A stretch of DNA of 64,000 bases from Thermohahella caldifontis (GCF_041153465.1 NZ_CP154858.1:2852001-2916000); one strand, 5' to 3'. Shown: positions 35,352 to 44,775, numbered from the stretch's first letter. The notes: generated by a model from the letters alone, not told the origin. Translations and numbers: made by a program.

Positions 35352-36088
35352 CTCCTGTTCAGCAGTCCCACATCTTCAGTCAACGCAAAGGCACCTGAAA
35401 TCGCACGTGACACGAACGTCTGCGCCTGTTCAATACTGGCTTTCAGCGGCAGGCCGACCGCCAGACCTGCGGCAATGGCACTGGCCAGTGTACAGCCCGT
35501 CCCCCGGTAGCGTCCCTGAAAACGGTCAAGACGCCATGTCATGGGCTGATCGCCAAACAGCTGGTTGATGACGTCTGGCGTCTGTGCGTCGCCGCCGGTG
35601 ACGAGTACATGCCGCACGCCCTGTGCCAGCAGACACCGTGCGGCCCTGGCCGTATCGGCTTCACCCGTCAGCGCGGACAATTCCAGAGGATTGGGCGTCA
35701 GCAGGAAGGTTTGCGGCCAGAGTATCTCCCAGGCTGCCGGATCCGGTTCCGAGAGCTGCCCGCCCCCACCGGCGGCCAGAACCGGATCCACCACCCAGGG
35801 CACATCGCGGGGCAGGGTGTCCAGGACATCCGGACTCCATATTCCGCCTGCCGCACCCAGCTTGACCGCGCGCACGTCAAAGCGGCGACGGAGGGCGCGA
35901 ACCTGCCCGGCAACCAGGGCTGGGGGAACCGGGTGGCTGGCCAGGCATCGCACGCCGTCCTGCACGGTGAGACAGGTGGCCACGGGAAGGGGATGACAGC
36001 CCAGCGCCGTGAGCGTCTGGATATCGGCCTGCAGGCCTGCACCACCGGAGGGATCCAGCCCTCCCAGAACCAGGACAGCTGCCGGCAT
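35339..36088 (-). CDS. thiD: hydroxymethylpyrimidine/phosphomethylpyrimidine kinase
   Basis: The 249-residue ThiD phosphorylates HMP twice in thiamine synthesis. GGLDPSGGAGLQADIQTLTA, VVDPVLAAGGGGQL, LTPNPLELSALTG and RGTGCTLASAIAAGLAVG are canonical ribokinase-fold blocks. It directly precedes and overlaps thiE and follows hemJ with a 1-bp TGATG-type junction. Confidence 0.94.
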   Translation of the reverse strand: MPAAVLVLGGLDPSGGAGLQADIQTLTALGCHPLPVATCLTVQDGVRCLASHPVPPALVAGQVRALRRRFDVRAVKLGAAGGIWSPDVLDTLPRDVPWVVDPVLAAGGGGQLSEPDPAAWEILWPQTFLLTPNPLELSALTGEADTARAARCLLAQGVRHVLVTGGDAQTPDVINQLFGDQPMTWRLDRFQGRYRGTGCTLASAIAAGLAVGLPLKASIEQAQTFVSRAISGAFALTEDVGLLNRRWQD

Positions 36089-36510
36089 CAGAACGGTCTG
36101 ACCACCACAAGAATGGTGGCGCCGATCAACCCCAGGGTGGGCAGCTCATTGAACCAGCGGTAGAACACATGCGTACGTGTATTGGCATCGGCCGCAAACA
36201 CCCTGATCAGGCGACCGCACCAGAAATGGTAGACCACGAGCAACACCACAATGAGCATCTTGGCGTGAAACCAGCCGGCAGAGAAGTACGCCTCCGGCGC
36301 CAGTGAAACCATCCACAGTCCCAGCACAATGGTCGCCACCATGGCCGGGGTCATGATGCCGCGGTACAGCTTGCGCTCCATGATCTTGAAGCGCTCACGA
36401 CCCGGCTGATCCTCCGTCATCGCGTGGTACACGAACAGGCGCGGCAGATAGAACAGACCGGCAAACCAGCTGACCACCGCCATGATATGAAACGCCTTGA
36501 GCCACAGCAT
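36088..36510 (-). CDS. hemJ: protoporphyrinogen oxidase HemJ
   Basis: A 140-residue membrane protein with four predicted helices. MLWLKAFHIMAVVSWFAGLF with the conserved His and Trp, RLFVYHAM, MERKLYRGIMTPAM and WFHAKM match the HemJ (UPF0093/CopD-like) family, which oxidises protoporphyrinogen IX. Linkage with hemL two genes away supports the haem role. Confidence 0.9.
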   Translation of the reverse strand: MLWLKAFHIMAVVSWFAGLFYLPRLFVYHAMTEDQPGRERFKIMERKLYRGIMTPAMVATIVLGLWMVSLAPEAYFSAGWFHAKMLIVVLLVVYHFWCGRLIRVFAADANTRTHVFYRWFNELPTLGLIGATILVVVRPF

Positions 36511-36608
36511 TCAATCCGCATCCTTTATTTTTGCTAACCGAAGGGGCTCCAGTATAATCATCCCGGCAGCCACTCACCAGAACCCCGGAGCGGAGGACGC
36601 CCTTTTTC

Positions 36609-37949
36609 ATGCCCTCATTTGATTTCCATCAGTATCAGCGCCGGTTGAAGACGCGTCTCGGTCACAAGGACGACTGGAAACTGCGGGTCATCTTCTGGGG
36701 CGGAGCGCTGATGGTGGGGCTGATCATCTCGCTGTTTGTCTTTCTGGCCGAGGAAGCGGCGCACTACTTTGACCAGATCTATCACCGGGTGACCTGGGCG
36801 CCGCTGATTCTGACCCCTGTCATGTTTGTGGCCATCACCTGGCTGATGCGCAAGACCGGGCCTCAGGCCTCCGGGAGCGGGATCCCGCAGGTCATCGTGG
36901 CGCTGAACTCGCAGCATCCGGCCCTGCGGGACAAACTGCTCGCGTTCCCGACCGGCATTGTGAAGATGATCCTCACCAGTCTGGCGCTGCTGGCGGGCGC
37001 CAGTGTGGGGCGTGAAGGGCCCAGTGTTCACATCGGTGCCGCCATGATGTATCAGATTGGCAAACGCGCCGGAGCCAAGTTCGCCTACATGCGCACCGCA
37101 TTCATACAGGCCGGCGGAGCTGCCGGTGTCGCCGCGGCATTCAACGCACCGCTTGCCGGGATCGTGTTCGCCATCGAGGAACTGGCCCAGGCCTATGAAG
37201 CCAGAACCAGCGGAACACTCATTCTGGCCATCATCATCTCGGGTATTGTGGTCGTTTCCATCTACGGCAACTACACCTACTTCGGGGTGACCAGCGAAAC
37301 CCTGCATCTGGTTCAGGACTGGCCCGCCGTACTGGTGGTTGCACTGGTAGGCGGTGCCGCGGGCGGCCTGTTTTCCCTGCTTCTGCAGGAGGGCAACCGG
37401 CGAGTCGCACCCATTGTCGAAACCATGCCCTATCGCTGGGCACTGCTCATGGGGCTGCTCGTCGCGGCAATCGGCGTATTCTCCGGTGGTCTGACCTTCG
37501 GTTCGGGTTACGAACAGGCCAGCCGTTACCTGGCCATCAATGCCGAGGAAGGCAGTGCCGCCTTCCCCCTGCTCAAGTTCATCGCCACGCTGCTGTCCTA
37601 TCTGAGCGGCATCCCCGGAGGCATATTCTCGCCCAGTCTTTCGACCGGAGCCGGCCTGGGCGGCTGGCTCGCCGGATTCTTTACCCAGGCACCGGTCCAG
37701 GCACTGGCCATTCTGGGCATGACGGCCTTCCTCAGTGGAGTTGTGCAGCGTCCCATCACATCCTTCGTCATTGTCATGGAGCTCACCGGCGAACAGAGCA
37801 TGCTGCTGCCACTCATGATTGCTGCCGTCCTCTCCAACGGTGTGTCCCGAGTCATCTGCCAGCCTCCCATCTACCATGGGCTGGCGCAAAACCTTCTGAA
37901 AAAACCGGAAAACAGCGAAAAGGCCAAAACACATGACACAACGGATTAA
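36609..37949 (+). CDS. ClC-family chloride channel/antiporter
   Basis: The 446-residue multi-helix inner-membrane protein has the ClC selectivity motifs GSGIPQ, GREGPSVHIG (gating glutamate present) and GGIFSPSL, so it is probably a Cl-/H+ exchanger. No CBS domain follows. It starts with an ATG at 36609 and its end overlaps argC by 17 bp. A TATAAT at about 36555 with TTGCTA 16 bp upstream is a likely promoter. Confidence 0.93.
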   Translation: MPSFDFHQYQRRLKTRLGHKDDWKLRVIFWGGALMVGLIISLFVFLAEEAAHYFDQIYHRVTWAPLILTPVMFVAITWLMRKTGPQASGSGIPQVIVALNSQHPALRDKLLAFPTGIVKMILTSLALLAGASVGREGPSVHIGAAMMYQIGKRAGAKFAYMRTAFIQAGGAAGVAAAFNAPLAGIVFAIEELAQAYEARTSGTLILAIIISGIVVVSIYGNYTYFGVTSETLHLVQDWPAVLVVALVGGAAGGLFSLLLQEGNRRVAPIVETMPYRWALLMGLLVAAIGVFSGGLTFGSGYEQASRYLAINAEEGSAAFPLLKFIATLLSYLSGIPGGIFSPSLSTGAGLGGWLAGFFTQAPVQALAILGMTAFLSGVVQRPITSFVIVMELTGEQSMLLPLMIAAVLSNGVSRVICQPPIYHGLAQNLLKKPENSEKAKTHDTTD

Positions 37950-38973
37950 GGCTGCCATTGTCGGCGGAACCGGCTACACGGGCGTTGAACTGATCAGGCT
38001 GCTGCTTGCCCATCCCGACGTGGAACTGACAGCCGTCACCTCGCGTACCGAAGCAGGACAGGCCGTCGCGGACATGTTTCCCAACCTCCGCGGGCATACG
38101 GACCTGCGTTTCACCACCCCGGACGAATCCGAGCTGACGGAGCAGAACGTGGTCTTCTTCGCCACACCCAACGGCGTGGCCATGAAGGAAGCCGGTGCCT
38201 TGCTGGCAGCCGGTGTCCGGGTCATCGACCTTTCTGCCGATTTCCGGATCAGGGACGTGGCAGAATGGGAACGCTGGTATGGTCAGTCCCATGCTGCACC
38301 GGAACTGATCGGGGAGGCGGTTTACGGACTGCCCGAAATGTATCGTGATCAGTTGCGTGGCGCGCGCCTGGTAGCCAATCCGGGCTGCTACCCCACGGCT
38401 GTCCAGTTGGGTTTTTTGCCGGCGCTGGAATCCGGCCTCGTTGACCCCGCGCATCTCATCGCTGACGCCAAGTCCGGTGTCAGTGGTGCAGGCCGCCAGG
38501 GCAAGGTTGCCAATCTTCTTGCCGAAGTGAGTGAAAGCTTCAAGGCATACGGGGCCAGCGGTCATCGTCACCTGCCCGAAATCCGCCAGGGACTGGGCAA
38601 GATGACGGATCGTCCGGTGGGGCTGACCTTTGTTCCGCACCTCGTCCCCATGATCCGCGGCATCGAGGCGACGCTCTATGCCCCCTTCCGGGGCAGCCTC
38701 AAAGACATGCAGGCCCTTTATGAAAAGCGTTTTGCCAGCGAACCGTTCGTGGACGTCATGCCGCCGGGCAGTCTGCCGGAAACCCGAAGCGTGCGGGGGA
38801 CGAATCTTTGCCGCGTCGCCCTGCATCAGCAACCCGGCAGTGATCAGTTGATTGTGGTGTCCGTCATCGACAATCTCGTCAAGGGCGCAGCGGGTCAGGC
38901 CGTGCAGAACATGAACCTCATGTTTGACCTGCCGGAAACCGCGGGTCTGGTCAGCGTACCGGTCCTGCCGTGA
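37933..38973 (+). CDS. argC: N-acetyl-gamma-glutamyl-phosphate reductase
   Basis: The 346-residue arginine-pathway enzyme reduces N-acetylglutamyl phosphate with NADPH. AAIVGGTGYTGVELIRLLLA is the nucleotide site and NPGCYPTAVQLG has the catalytic Cys; KSGVSGAGR and SGHRHLPEI are further signatures. Its end overlaps the next gene by 4 bp. The order argC-DUF6776-bactofilin-erpA matches Pseudomonas. Confidence 0.96.
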   Translation: MTQRIKAAIVGGTGYTGVELIRLLLAHPDVELTAVTSRTEAGQAVADMFPNLRGHTDLRFTTPDESELTEQNVVFFATPNGVAMKEAGALLAAGVRVIDLSADFRIRDVAEWERWYGQSHAAPELIGEAVYGLPEMYRDQLRGARLVANPGCYPTAVQLGFLPALESGLVDPAHLIADAKSGVSGAGRQGKVANLLAEVSESFKAYGASGHRHLPEIRQGLGKMTDRPVGLTFVPHLVPMIRGIEATLYAPFRGSLKDMQALYEKRFASEPFVDVMPPGSLPETRSVRGTNLCRVALHQQPGSDQLIVVSVIDNLVKGAAGQAVQNMNLMFDLPETAGLVSVPVLP

Positions 38974-39680
38974 GCCGGCTGAAGATTGTCGAGGAAGAGC
39001 CGGGCAGGCAGCTTCGGTCTCACCTGTACGCCTGGCTGGCCATTCTCATTACGCTGGTGGCCTCTGCGGCAGCCGGCTGGCGGGTGGGTGCCGGTCAGCT
39101 TGAACAGGTCCGGCAAGAGGCCGCGGAAATGCGCGAGCAGCTCGGGGCACTCCAGTCCGAACGGGCGACACTGATGACCGAGGTGGCCCGGCTTGAGCGT
39201 CTCCACGAAGTGGATCAGGTGGCGTTGGACGAATTGCGCCAGAGCCTGGAAGCGCTTGAGAGTGAGCGGCGCCAGATGCAGCAGGACATTGCCTTCTACA
39301 AGGGGATCATGGCACCCTCGGATGGCAAGACCGGGCTCGCCATTCAGAAATTTGAGCTCCGGAAGGGGGAAAGCCCACGCCACTGGCGCTACAAATTCGT
39401 GCTTACCCAGCTCGGAAACAATGGGAAACGCATTTCCGGGCAGGTCACGCTGAGTGTGGTCGGGGAACAGAATGGCGAGACACGTATTCTGTCCCTGCGA
39501 GACCTTGCCGGTGCGGAAAAGCTGGGCATGCCGTTCAGATTCCGCTATTTTCAAGAGTTTACAGGCGAGCTGACCCTGCCGGAAGCATTCGAACCGGGGC
39601 AAATACAGATTGTTGCCCAGGGACGGGGAAAGAGAGCCACCAAAATTGAAAAAGCCTATGACTGGCCAAAGGAGCACTGA
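38970..39680 (+). CDS. DUF6776-type membrane protein with coiled coil
   Basis: The 236-residue protein has a GTG start overlapping argC, a single membrane helix (about 22-42, AWLAILITLVASAAAGW), a long coiled coil (about 45-105, LEQVRQEAAEMREQLGALQS...) and a C-terminal beta-rich domain. This matches my memory of DUF6776 proteins found next to a bactofilin gene in Pseudomonas. It may anchor or organise the bactofilin at the envelope; that is inference from neighbourhood only. Confidence 0.75.
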   Translation: MSRLKIVEEEPGRQLRSHLYAWLAILITLVASAAAGWRVGAGQLEQVRQEAAEMREQLGALQSERATLMTEVARLERLHEVDQVALDELRQSLEALESERRQMQQDIAFYKGIMAPSDGKTGLAIQKFELRKGESPRHWRYKFVLTQLGNNGKRISGQVTLSVVGEQNGETRILSLRDLAGAEKLGMPFRFRYFQEFTGELTLPEAFEPGQIQIVAQGRGKRATKIEKAYDWPKEH

Positions 39681-39683
39681 GTC

Positions 39684-40139
39684 ATGTTTGGCAAACGCAA
39701 ATCAAAGAAAACTTCCACCTTGCAATTTGATACCCTGATCGCCAATACGACACGGATTGAGGGCGATATCCGTTTCTCCGGAGGCATTCATCTGGATGGC
39801 GTCATCAAGGGAACCGTTCGTGCGGACGACGAGAATGCCGTTCTCCGGATCAGCGAAGCGGGGCAGGTGATTGGCGACGTCATCGTTCCCACGCTGATTA
39901 TCAACGGTCGGATTCAGGGGGACGTCTATGCATCGCGACACGTTGAGCTGGCAGAGAAGGCATCGGTGACGGGGAACGTATACTACAACCTGATTGAAAT
40001 GGCCATGGGGGCTGAGGTCAACGGTGCCCTGGTGCACCAGTCCGAACAGGCTGTTGGTGTGGGGCTGGCCGGAGACCGGGAGGAAGATGATGTTTCGGAT
40101 GGCGGGCAGGATAATGAGTTGAGTGGCCCTGCAGCCTGA
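39684..40139 (+). CDS. bactofilin (polymer-forming cytoskeletal protein)
   Basis: The 151-residue protein has a bactofilin core: FDTLIANTTRIEGDIRFSGG, HLDGVIKGTV, VIGDVIVPTLIINGRIQGDV and VTGNVYYNLIEMAMGAEVNG, a right-handed beta-helix that polymerises without nucleotide. The tail is acidic and probably disordered. It starts 3 bp after the DUF6776 gene. Bactofilins often localise peptidoglycan hydrolases; an M23 peptidase gene is encoded nearby at 41651. Confidence 0.92.
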   Translation: MFGKRKSKKTSTLQFDTLIANTTRIEGDIRFSGGIHLDGVIKGTVRADDENAVLRISEAGQVIGDVIVPTLIINGRIQGDVYASRHVELAEKASVTGNVYYNLIEMAMGAEVNGALVHQSEQAVGVGLAGDREEDDVSDGGQDNELSGPAA

Positions 40140-40196
40140 AAGGTTGACCTTCTTACTGGGAATTGGTGATAATGCTGGCATAACCCGGGAGGCACC

Positions 40197-40550
40197 ATGA
40201 CCGTTGCAGAAGTATTTGAACCCACTCCATTGCTGTTTACGGACCTTGCGGCAGAAAAGGTTCGTGATCTGATTCGTGAAGAGGGGGACGATAATCTGGT
40301 GCTTCGGGTCTTTGTGACTGGCGGAGGCTGCTCCGGCTTTCAGTACGGCTTCACCTTTGATGATCAGGTCAACGAGGATGACACCGTAGTCGAGAAGGGT
40401 GGCGTGCGCCTGGTTGTGGATCCGTTGAGTTATCAGTATCTGGCTGGCGCCACGGTCGACTATGTCGAAGGCCTTGAAGGTGCGCGCTTCGTGGTCAGAA
40501 ATCCCAATGCCCAGACCACCTGCGGATGCGGCAGCTCATTCTCGATCTGA
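40197..40550 (+). CDS. erpA: iron-sulfur cluster insertion protein ErpA
   Basis: The 117-residue A-type carrier delivers Fe-S clusters to apo-enzymes such as IspG/IspH. The three ligand cysteines are in VTGGGCSGFQYGF and the CGCGSSF tail. The ATG has GGGAGG upstream. Its last 15 bp overlap the convergent anmK end. Confidence 0.95.
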   Translation: MTVAEVFEPTPLLFTDLAAEKVRDLIREEGDDNLVLRVFVTGGGCSGFQYGFTFDDQVNEDDTVVEKGGVRLVVDPLSYQYLAGATVDYVEGLEGARFVVRNPNAQTTCGCGSSFSI

Positions 40551-41648
40551 AGCCTTCCCCAGTACGTATTCCAGCCCCCAGACCCCGGCCGAAACCGTAT
40601 CCCGGCTCGCACCCGTCACAGATGCACGGGCCGTTGGCACGCCGGCCAGTGCCTGAATGCCCAGCCACGCAAAGGCGGTGGCCTCCAGCAAATCAGCCGG
40701 AATGCCGAAGTCATCCGACATGCCCACGGGTGCCGGACTGAGGGCCTTGAGCCTGCCCATCAGAGTCTGGTTGTGCACGCCGCCGCCACACACCACCACC
40801 TGTTCGCACTCCGAGAGGTAGCCGGCAATGGTTCGTGCTGTCAGCTCCACCAGTGTTCTCAGCACATCTTGCGGCTCCGCTTCACAGGCAGGAAGCCGTG
40901 TCTGCAGCCATTCCAGACTGAACATCTCGCGTCCGGTGCTTTTCGGGGGCGGTAACGCAAAGTACGGATCGGCCAGCCACTGCTCCAGAACGTCTTCCAG
41001 TACCCGGCCCCTTGCGGACAGCGCACCGTCACGATCGTAGCTGCAGCCGAGCCGGTCAGCGCACCAGGCGTCCAGCAGACCATTACCGGGGCCGGTATCG
41101 AAGCCCGTGACTGTATCACGCTCACGGCCACACAGGGTGATATTGGCAATGCCCCCGATATTGACGACCGCAACCCGGTCGGCCAGATGCCCGAACATGG
41201 CCGCATGAAAAGGGGGAACCAGCGGCGCACCTTGTCCGCCGGCGGCCACATCCCGGCGCCGGAAGTCAGCAACCACGGCGCAATTCAGTCGCTCGGCGAG
41301 CAACCCGGGGTTCAGCAGCTGAAAGGTAAAAGGTTCTGCACCTTCAGGCTGGTGCGCCAATGTCTGGCCGTGGCACGCGACCGCATCGAGCTTGCCGAGA
41401 TCCCAGCCCCGGGCCCTGGCGGTTTCGCGGACCGCCACAGCCAGCCACTCGGAATAGGCTGTTTCAGTCTGGCCCAGTGACCGAAGGTCTATGGAAGGCG
41501 CGTTGGCAAGTCGTGACAGCCTGTGTCTCAGGTCGTCGGGAAAAGGTATCAGCGTACCGTCCACAAGGGAAAACGGGTCTGATTCCACCCACGCCAGATC
41601 TAGGCCGTCCAGGCTGGTGCCCGTCATCAGCCCAAGGACAGAGGCCAT
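40536..41648 (-). CDS. anmK: anhydro-N-acetylmuramic acid kinase
   Basis: The 370-residue AnmK cleaves and phosphorylates anhMurNAc in peptidoglycan recycling. The opening GLMTGTSLDGLDLAWV is the conserved ATP site; VNIGGIANITLC and GFDTGPGNGLLDAWC are also typical. It follows the mepM-like gene by 2 bp on the same strand, so both cell-wall genes are likely one operon. Confidence 0.94.
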   Translation of the reverse strand: MASVLGLMTGTSLDGLDLAWVESDPFSLVDGTLIPFPDDLRHRLSRLANAPSIDLRSLGQTETAYSEWLAVAVRETARARGWDLGKLDAVACHGQTLAHQPEGAEPFTFQLLNPGLLAERLNCAVVADFRRRDVAAGGQGAPLVPPFHAAMFGHLADRVAVVNIGGIANITLCGRERDTVTGFDTGPGNGLLDAWCADRLGCSYDRDGALSARGRVLEDVLEQWLADPYFALPPPKSTGREMFSLEWLQTRLPACEAEPQDVLRTLVELTARTIAGYLSECEQVVVCGGGVHNQTLMGRLKALSPAPVGMSDDFGIPADLLEATAFAWLGIQALAGVPTARASVTGASRDTVSAGVWGLEYVLGKASDRE

Positions 41649-41650
41649 TG

Positions 41651-43126
41651 TCAGTGCGTGGCCGTTTCGGAGTCCGTGGTGGTGGCCCGGGCGATCTGCA
41701 TGCTGCCGCCGAGGCTGTCCAACTGCTGCAGGGCCAGGCTGGCGACCTGTTCGAAGCGCTTGCGCTCCGACTTGGGTACCGGTGCGGCTTCAGGCAGCGC
41801 AACAGTCATGGGATTCTTGTGCACACCATTCACACGGAACTCATAGTGAAGGTGGGGACCCGTGGCCAGGCCTGTGCTGCCGATATAGCCGATGACCTGT
41901 CCCTGGCGTACCGTCTTGCCGGAACGTATGCCGCGCGCAAATTTCTGCATGTGGGCGTAAAGGGTTGTGATGGCCTGGCCGTGCCGGATGATAACGGTGT
42001 TGCCGTATCCCCCTTTGCGTCCGGCGAAAATGACCTTGCCATCCCCGCTGGCCTTGATGGGAGTGCCACGGGCTGCGGCATAGTCGGTGCCCTTGTGGGC
42101 CCGGATACGGTTGAGTACGGGATGCTTGCGGCGCAGATTGAATCCGCTGGAGATCCGGGCAAAATCCACCGGCATCCTCAGGAAGGCCTTGCGCATGCTG
42201 CGGCCATCCGGGGTGTAATAAGCGGTACGTCCATTGCTGTCCGTATAGCGAATGGCCTTGTAGCTTTTCCCTTGATTGACGAACTCGGCTGCCACGATGC
42301 CGCCGAGTCCGATTTTCTTCTCACCCAGATACTTTTCCTCATAGACGACGCGAAACCGGTCGCCTTCACGAATATCCTGAATGAAGTCAATGTCCCAGCC
42401 AAAAATGTTGGCCAGCTCCATGATCAGCTTGTCCGGCAAGCCCGCACGTGACGCATCCACGAACAACGAATCGCGGATTTCCCCCTCGGCATAGGCCAGC
42501 TGAATGTCCGGCTGCCTGATAACCTGCTTGCCTTCAAATCCGGAGCCATTCCACGAGACTTCAAACTGTTCGAGTGGAGAGCGGTGCAGCGTCAGGGCCT
42601 TGAGCTTGCCGTCGCTGTCAAAGCCAAAGACCACCTTTTCGCCCGGATACAATTTTGCCCAGCCGCGGTCCTTCATCGCCTTGTCGATGGTCAGCAGCTC
42701 TGCGGCAGAAGCGCCTGCCCGCTGGAAAATGACGGACAGGCTGTCTCCCTTGCCGACGGTTTCCGTGCGAAAGGTCAGTGCAGCCGGCGCGGGATGAGCG
42801 TCCGGGGCTACCGTTTCCTCTGTCGCACTGAAGGTTGCAGAAACCGTTTGGGCAGCGTCGCCCTCATCAGAGGATGCCACGGCAACGGCATCGCCTCCCC
42901 CGGTCTGAACAGCGTCCGCTGCGGGCGGAACTGCGGGCGTCTGATAGTGCAGGGTGGAACCGGGAGCACTGACTGTGTCGGCGGCACCCGCCGGGGTGAC
43001 AGGAACTTCAATGGATACCCGGTCGACACTGCCGGTTGAGGAAGGGGAAAACAGCAGCCCTCCCAAAACCATGGCCAGAGCACTGGAGGCAACAAGCAGA
43101 TGAGTGCGGGGCAGACGATTGATCAT
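41651..43126 (-). CDS. M23 family peptidoglycan endopeptidase (MepM/OapA-like)
   Basis: The 491-residue protein has an N-terminal membrane anchor (HLLVASSALAMVLGGLLFSP), a Ser/Ala/Asp-rich linker, an OapA/LysM-like domain (GKGDSLSVIFQRAGASAAEL) and a lysostaphin-type M23 peptidase with zinc ligands in HKGTDYAAARGTPI and GPHLHYEFRVNG. The complete HxxxD and HxH motifs predict activity. It probably cuts peptide cross-links, and anmK downstream recycles wall fragments. Confidence 0.9.
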   Translation of the reverse strand: MINRLPRTHLLVASSALAMVLGGLLFSPSSTGSVDRVSIEVPVTPAGAADTVSAPGSTLHYQTPAVPPAADAVQTGGGDAVAVASSDEGDAAQTVSATFSATEETVAPDAHPAPAALTFRTETVGKGDSLSVIFQRAGASAAELLTIDKAMKDRGWAKLYPGEKVVFGFDSDGKLKALTLHRSPLEQFEVSWNGSGFEGKQVIRQPDIQLAYAEGEIRDSLFVDASRAGLPDKLIMELANIFGWDIDFIQDIREGDRFRVVYEEKYLGEKKIGLGGIVAAEFVNQGKSYKAIRYTDSNGRTAYYTPDGRSMRKAFLRMPVDFARISSGFNLRRKHPVLNRIRAHKGTDYAAARGTPIKASGDGKVIFAGRKGGYGNTVIIRHGQAITTLYAHMQKFARGIRSGKTVRQGQVIGYIGSTGLATGPHLHYEFRVNGVHKNPMTVALPEAAPVPKSERKRFEQVASLALQQLDSLGGSMQIARATTTDSETATH

Positions 43127-43312
43127 TGAAATTCCGTTGGTTGATGAGAAAAGTTAAAGTAGCCTGTCGGCAAGTATAGCGACTGAGCGAAAAAGCGTCA
43201 CCTGTACTGCAGTGAGAATGCAATAATTCCTGCTATACTACCGCGCCGCAGGTGCCCGCGACAGTGCGGACATGTATCCGAGTGCAACTTTTCGAAAGAT
43301 TCAGGGGCAGTG

Positions 43313-44512
43313 ATGACATCTATTGATGAAACTCTGGCAATCATCCGCCGGGGAACGGAAGAAATCATTCAGGAAGAAGCACTGATCGAAAAACTCAAGC
43401 GCGGCCGGCCTCTGCGTATCAAGGCAGGCTTCGATCCCACGGCGCCTGACCTGCACCTGGGACACACGGTCCTCCTCAACAAGATGCGTCAGTTCCAGGA
43501 ACTGGGCCACCAGGTCATTTTTCTGATCGGCGACTTCACCGGCATGATTGGCGACCCGACAGGCAAGAGTGCCACGCGGCCCCCGCTGACGGAAGAAGAT
43601 GTACGCAAGAATGCGGAAACTTACAAGGAGCAGGTCTTCAAGATCCTGGATCCCGAAAAAACCGAAGTGCGTTTCAATTCCGAGTGGATGAGCCGCATGT
43701 CCGCAGCTGACATGATCAAGCTGGCAGGGCAGTACACGGTCGCGCGCATGCTCGAGCGCGACGACTTCAGCAAGCGCTTCAAGGCGGAACAATCCATCTC
43801 CATCCATGAATTTCTCTACCCTCTGGTTCAGGGCTATGATTCCGTTGCACTGGAAGCGGACGTGGAGCTCGGCGGGACGGACCAGAAATTCAACCTGCTG
43901 ATGGGGCGCCTGCTGCAGAGCCGCTACGGTCAGGAACCGCAGGTCATCATGACCCTGCCCATTCTGGAAGGCCTGGATGGCGTGCAGAAGATGTCCAAGT
44001 CGCTGGGCAACTATGTGGGCGTCAATGACTTGCCGGGAGAGATGTACAGCAAGCTCCTCTCCATCCCTGATGAATTGGTATGGCGTTACTTCGAGCTGCT
44101 CAGTGCCAAACCCATGTCCGAGATTGAGGTGCTGAAGCGGGAGGTCGGGGAAGGACTCAATCCCCAGGAAGCCAAGAAAATTCTGGCCCGGGAACTGATC
44201 GCGCGTTTCCATGGTGAAGAGGCGGCAGCCAACGCCCACAAGTCTGCCGGCAACGTGACCGCTTATGGTGAAATTCCGGAAAACCTCCCCGAGGTGACTG
44301 TGGACGCCCAGGGGCAGGCGGAATTGCCGATCGCCGCAGTGCTGAGGCTTGCTGGTCTCGTCAAGAACAGTGCTGCGGCGCGTGACGTACTGGGCCGCAA
44401 TGCCTGCTATGTGGACGGCAAACAGGCCGATGCATCACTCCGGCTTCGGGCTGGCGATACACACGTGGTGCAGGCCGGAAAGAAAAAAATCGCCCGTGTA
44501 AAAATTTTGTGA
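43313..44512 (+). CDS. tyrS: tyrosyl-tRNA synthetase
   Basis: The 399-residue class I synthetase has HLGH (48-51) and KMSKS (226-230) motifs plus a C-terminal S4 domain (AAVLRLAGLVKNSAAARDVL, ACYVDGKQADASLRLRAGDT). I start at the ATG at 43313, with CAGGGGCAG upstream; an in-frame GTG precedes it. It is divergent from mepM with a TATACT-type -10 near 43234. rrn promoters follow its stop immediately. Confidence 0.95.
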   Translation: MTSIDETLAIIRRGTEEIIQEEALIEKLKRGRPLRIKAGFDPTAPDLHLGHTVLLNKMRQFQELGHQVIFLIGDFTGMIGDPTGKSATRPPLTEEDVRKNAETYKEQVFKILDPEKTEVRFNSEWMSRMSAADMIKLAGQYTVARMLERDDFSKRFKAEQSISIHEFLYPLVQGYDSVALEADVELGGTDQKFNLLMGRLLQSRYGQEPQVIMTLPILEGLDGVQKMSKSLGNYVGVNDLPGEMYSKLLSIPDELVWRYFELLSAKPMSEIEVLKREVGEGLNPQEAKKILARELIARFHGEEAAANAHKSAGNVTAYGEIPENLPEVTVDAQGQAELPIAAVLRLAGLVKNSAAARDVLGRNACYVDGKQADASLRLRAGDTHVVQAGKKKIARVKIL

Positions 44513-44520
44513 CGAAAGTC

Positions 44521-44548
44521 TTGCAAAGCGCCGGACGATCCCTATAAT
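44521..44548 (+). promoter_or_regulatory. rRNA operon promoter P1
   Basis: TTGCAA (44521-44526), 16 bp spacer, TATAAT (44543-44548), followed by a GC-rich GCGC discriminator. It starts 8 bp after the tyrS stop. Confidence 0.65.
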
Positions 44549-44615
44549 GCGCACTCACTTCGACGGGCGGTGCCCGGAGAGGTCGCCCCGAAGGAACGGG
44601 GAAGCGAAAAAGAGG

Positions 44616-44643
44616 TTGACAAGGAATTGTGAATCGCTAGAAT
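44616..44643 (+). promoter_or_regulatory. rRNA operon promoter P2
   Basis: A perfect -35 TTGACA (44616-44621), 16 bp spacer, TAGAAT (44638-44643), followed by ATGCGCC. GC-rich discriminators like this are the targets of ppGpp/DksA control. Confidence 0.75.
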
Positions 44644-44727
44644 ATGCGCCTCGCCTTGAGACACAAGGTTGAGGCAGGGCAGGAAGCCCGGGCGTTTCAG
44701 GTTGTTGAAATGCTTCGAAAAAAGGAC

Positions 44728-44755
44728 TTGACGCGGTGAAGCGATGATGTAAAAT
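44728..44755 (+). promoter_or_regulatory. rRNA operon promoter P3
   Basis: TTGACG (44728-44733), 16 bp spacer, TAAAAT (44750-44755), then GCGCGCC. It is the third promoter with the same 16-bp spacing and a GC discriminator, and the closest to 16S. Confidence 0.7.
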
Positions 44756-44775
44756 GCGCGCCGCTGAGAAGCACA

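Noticed and set aside
36615..37958. 447-codon minus-strand frame over clcA
   Set aside because: Antisense to a ClC protein with intact GSGIPQ and GREGP motifs; the antisense product is Gly/Gln/His-rich shadow sequence.
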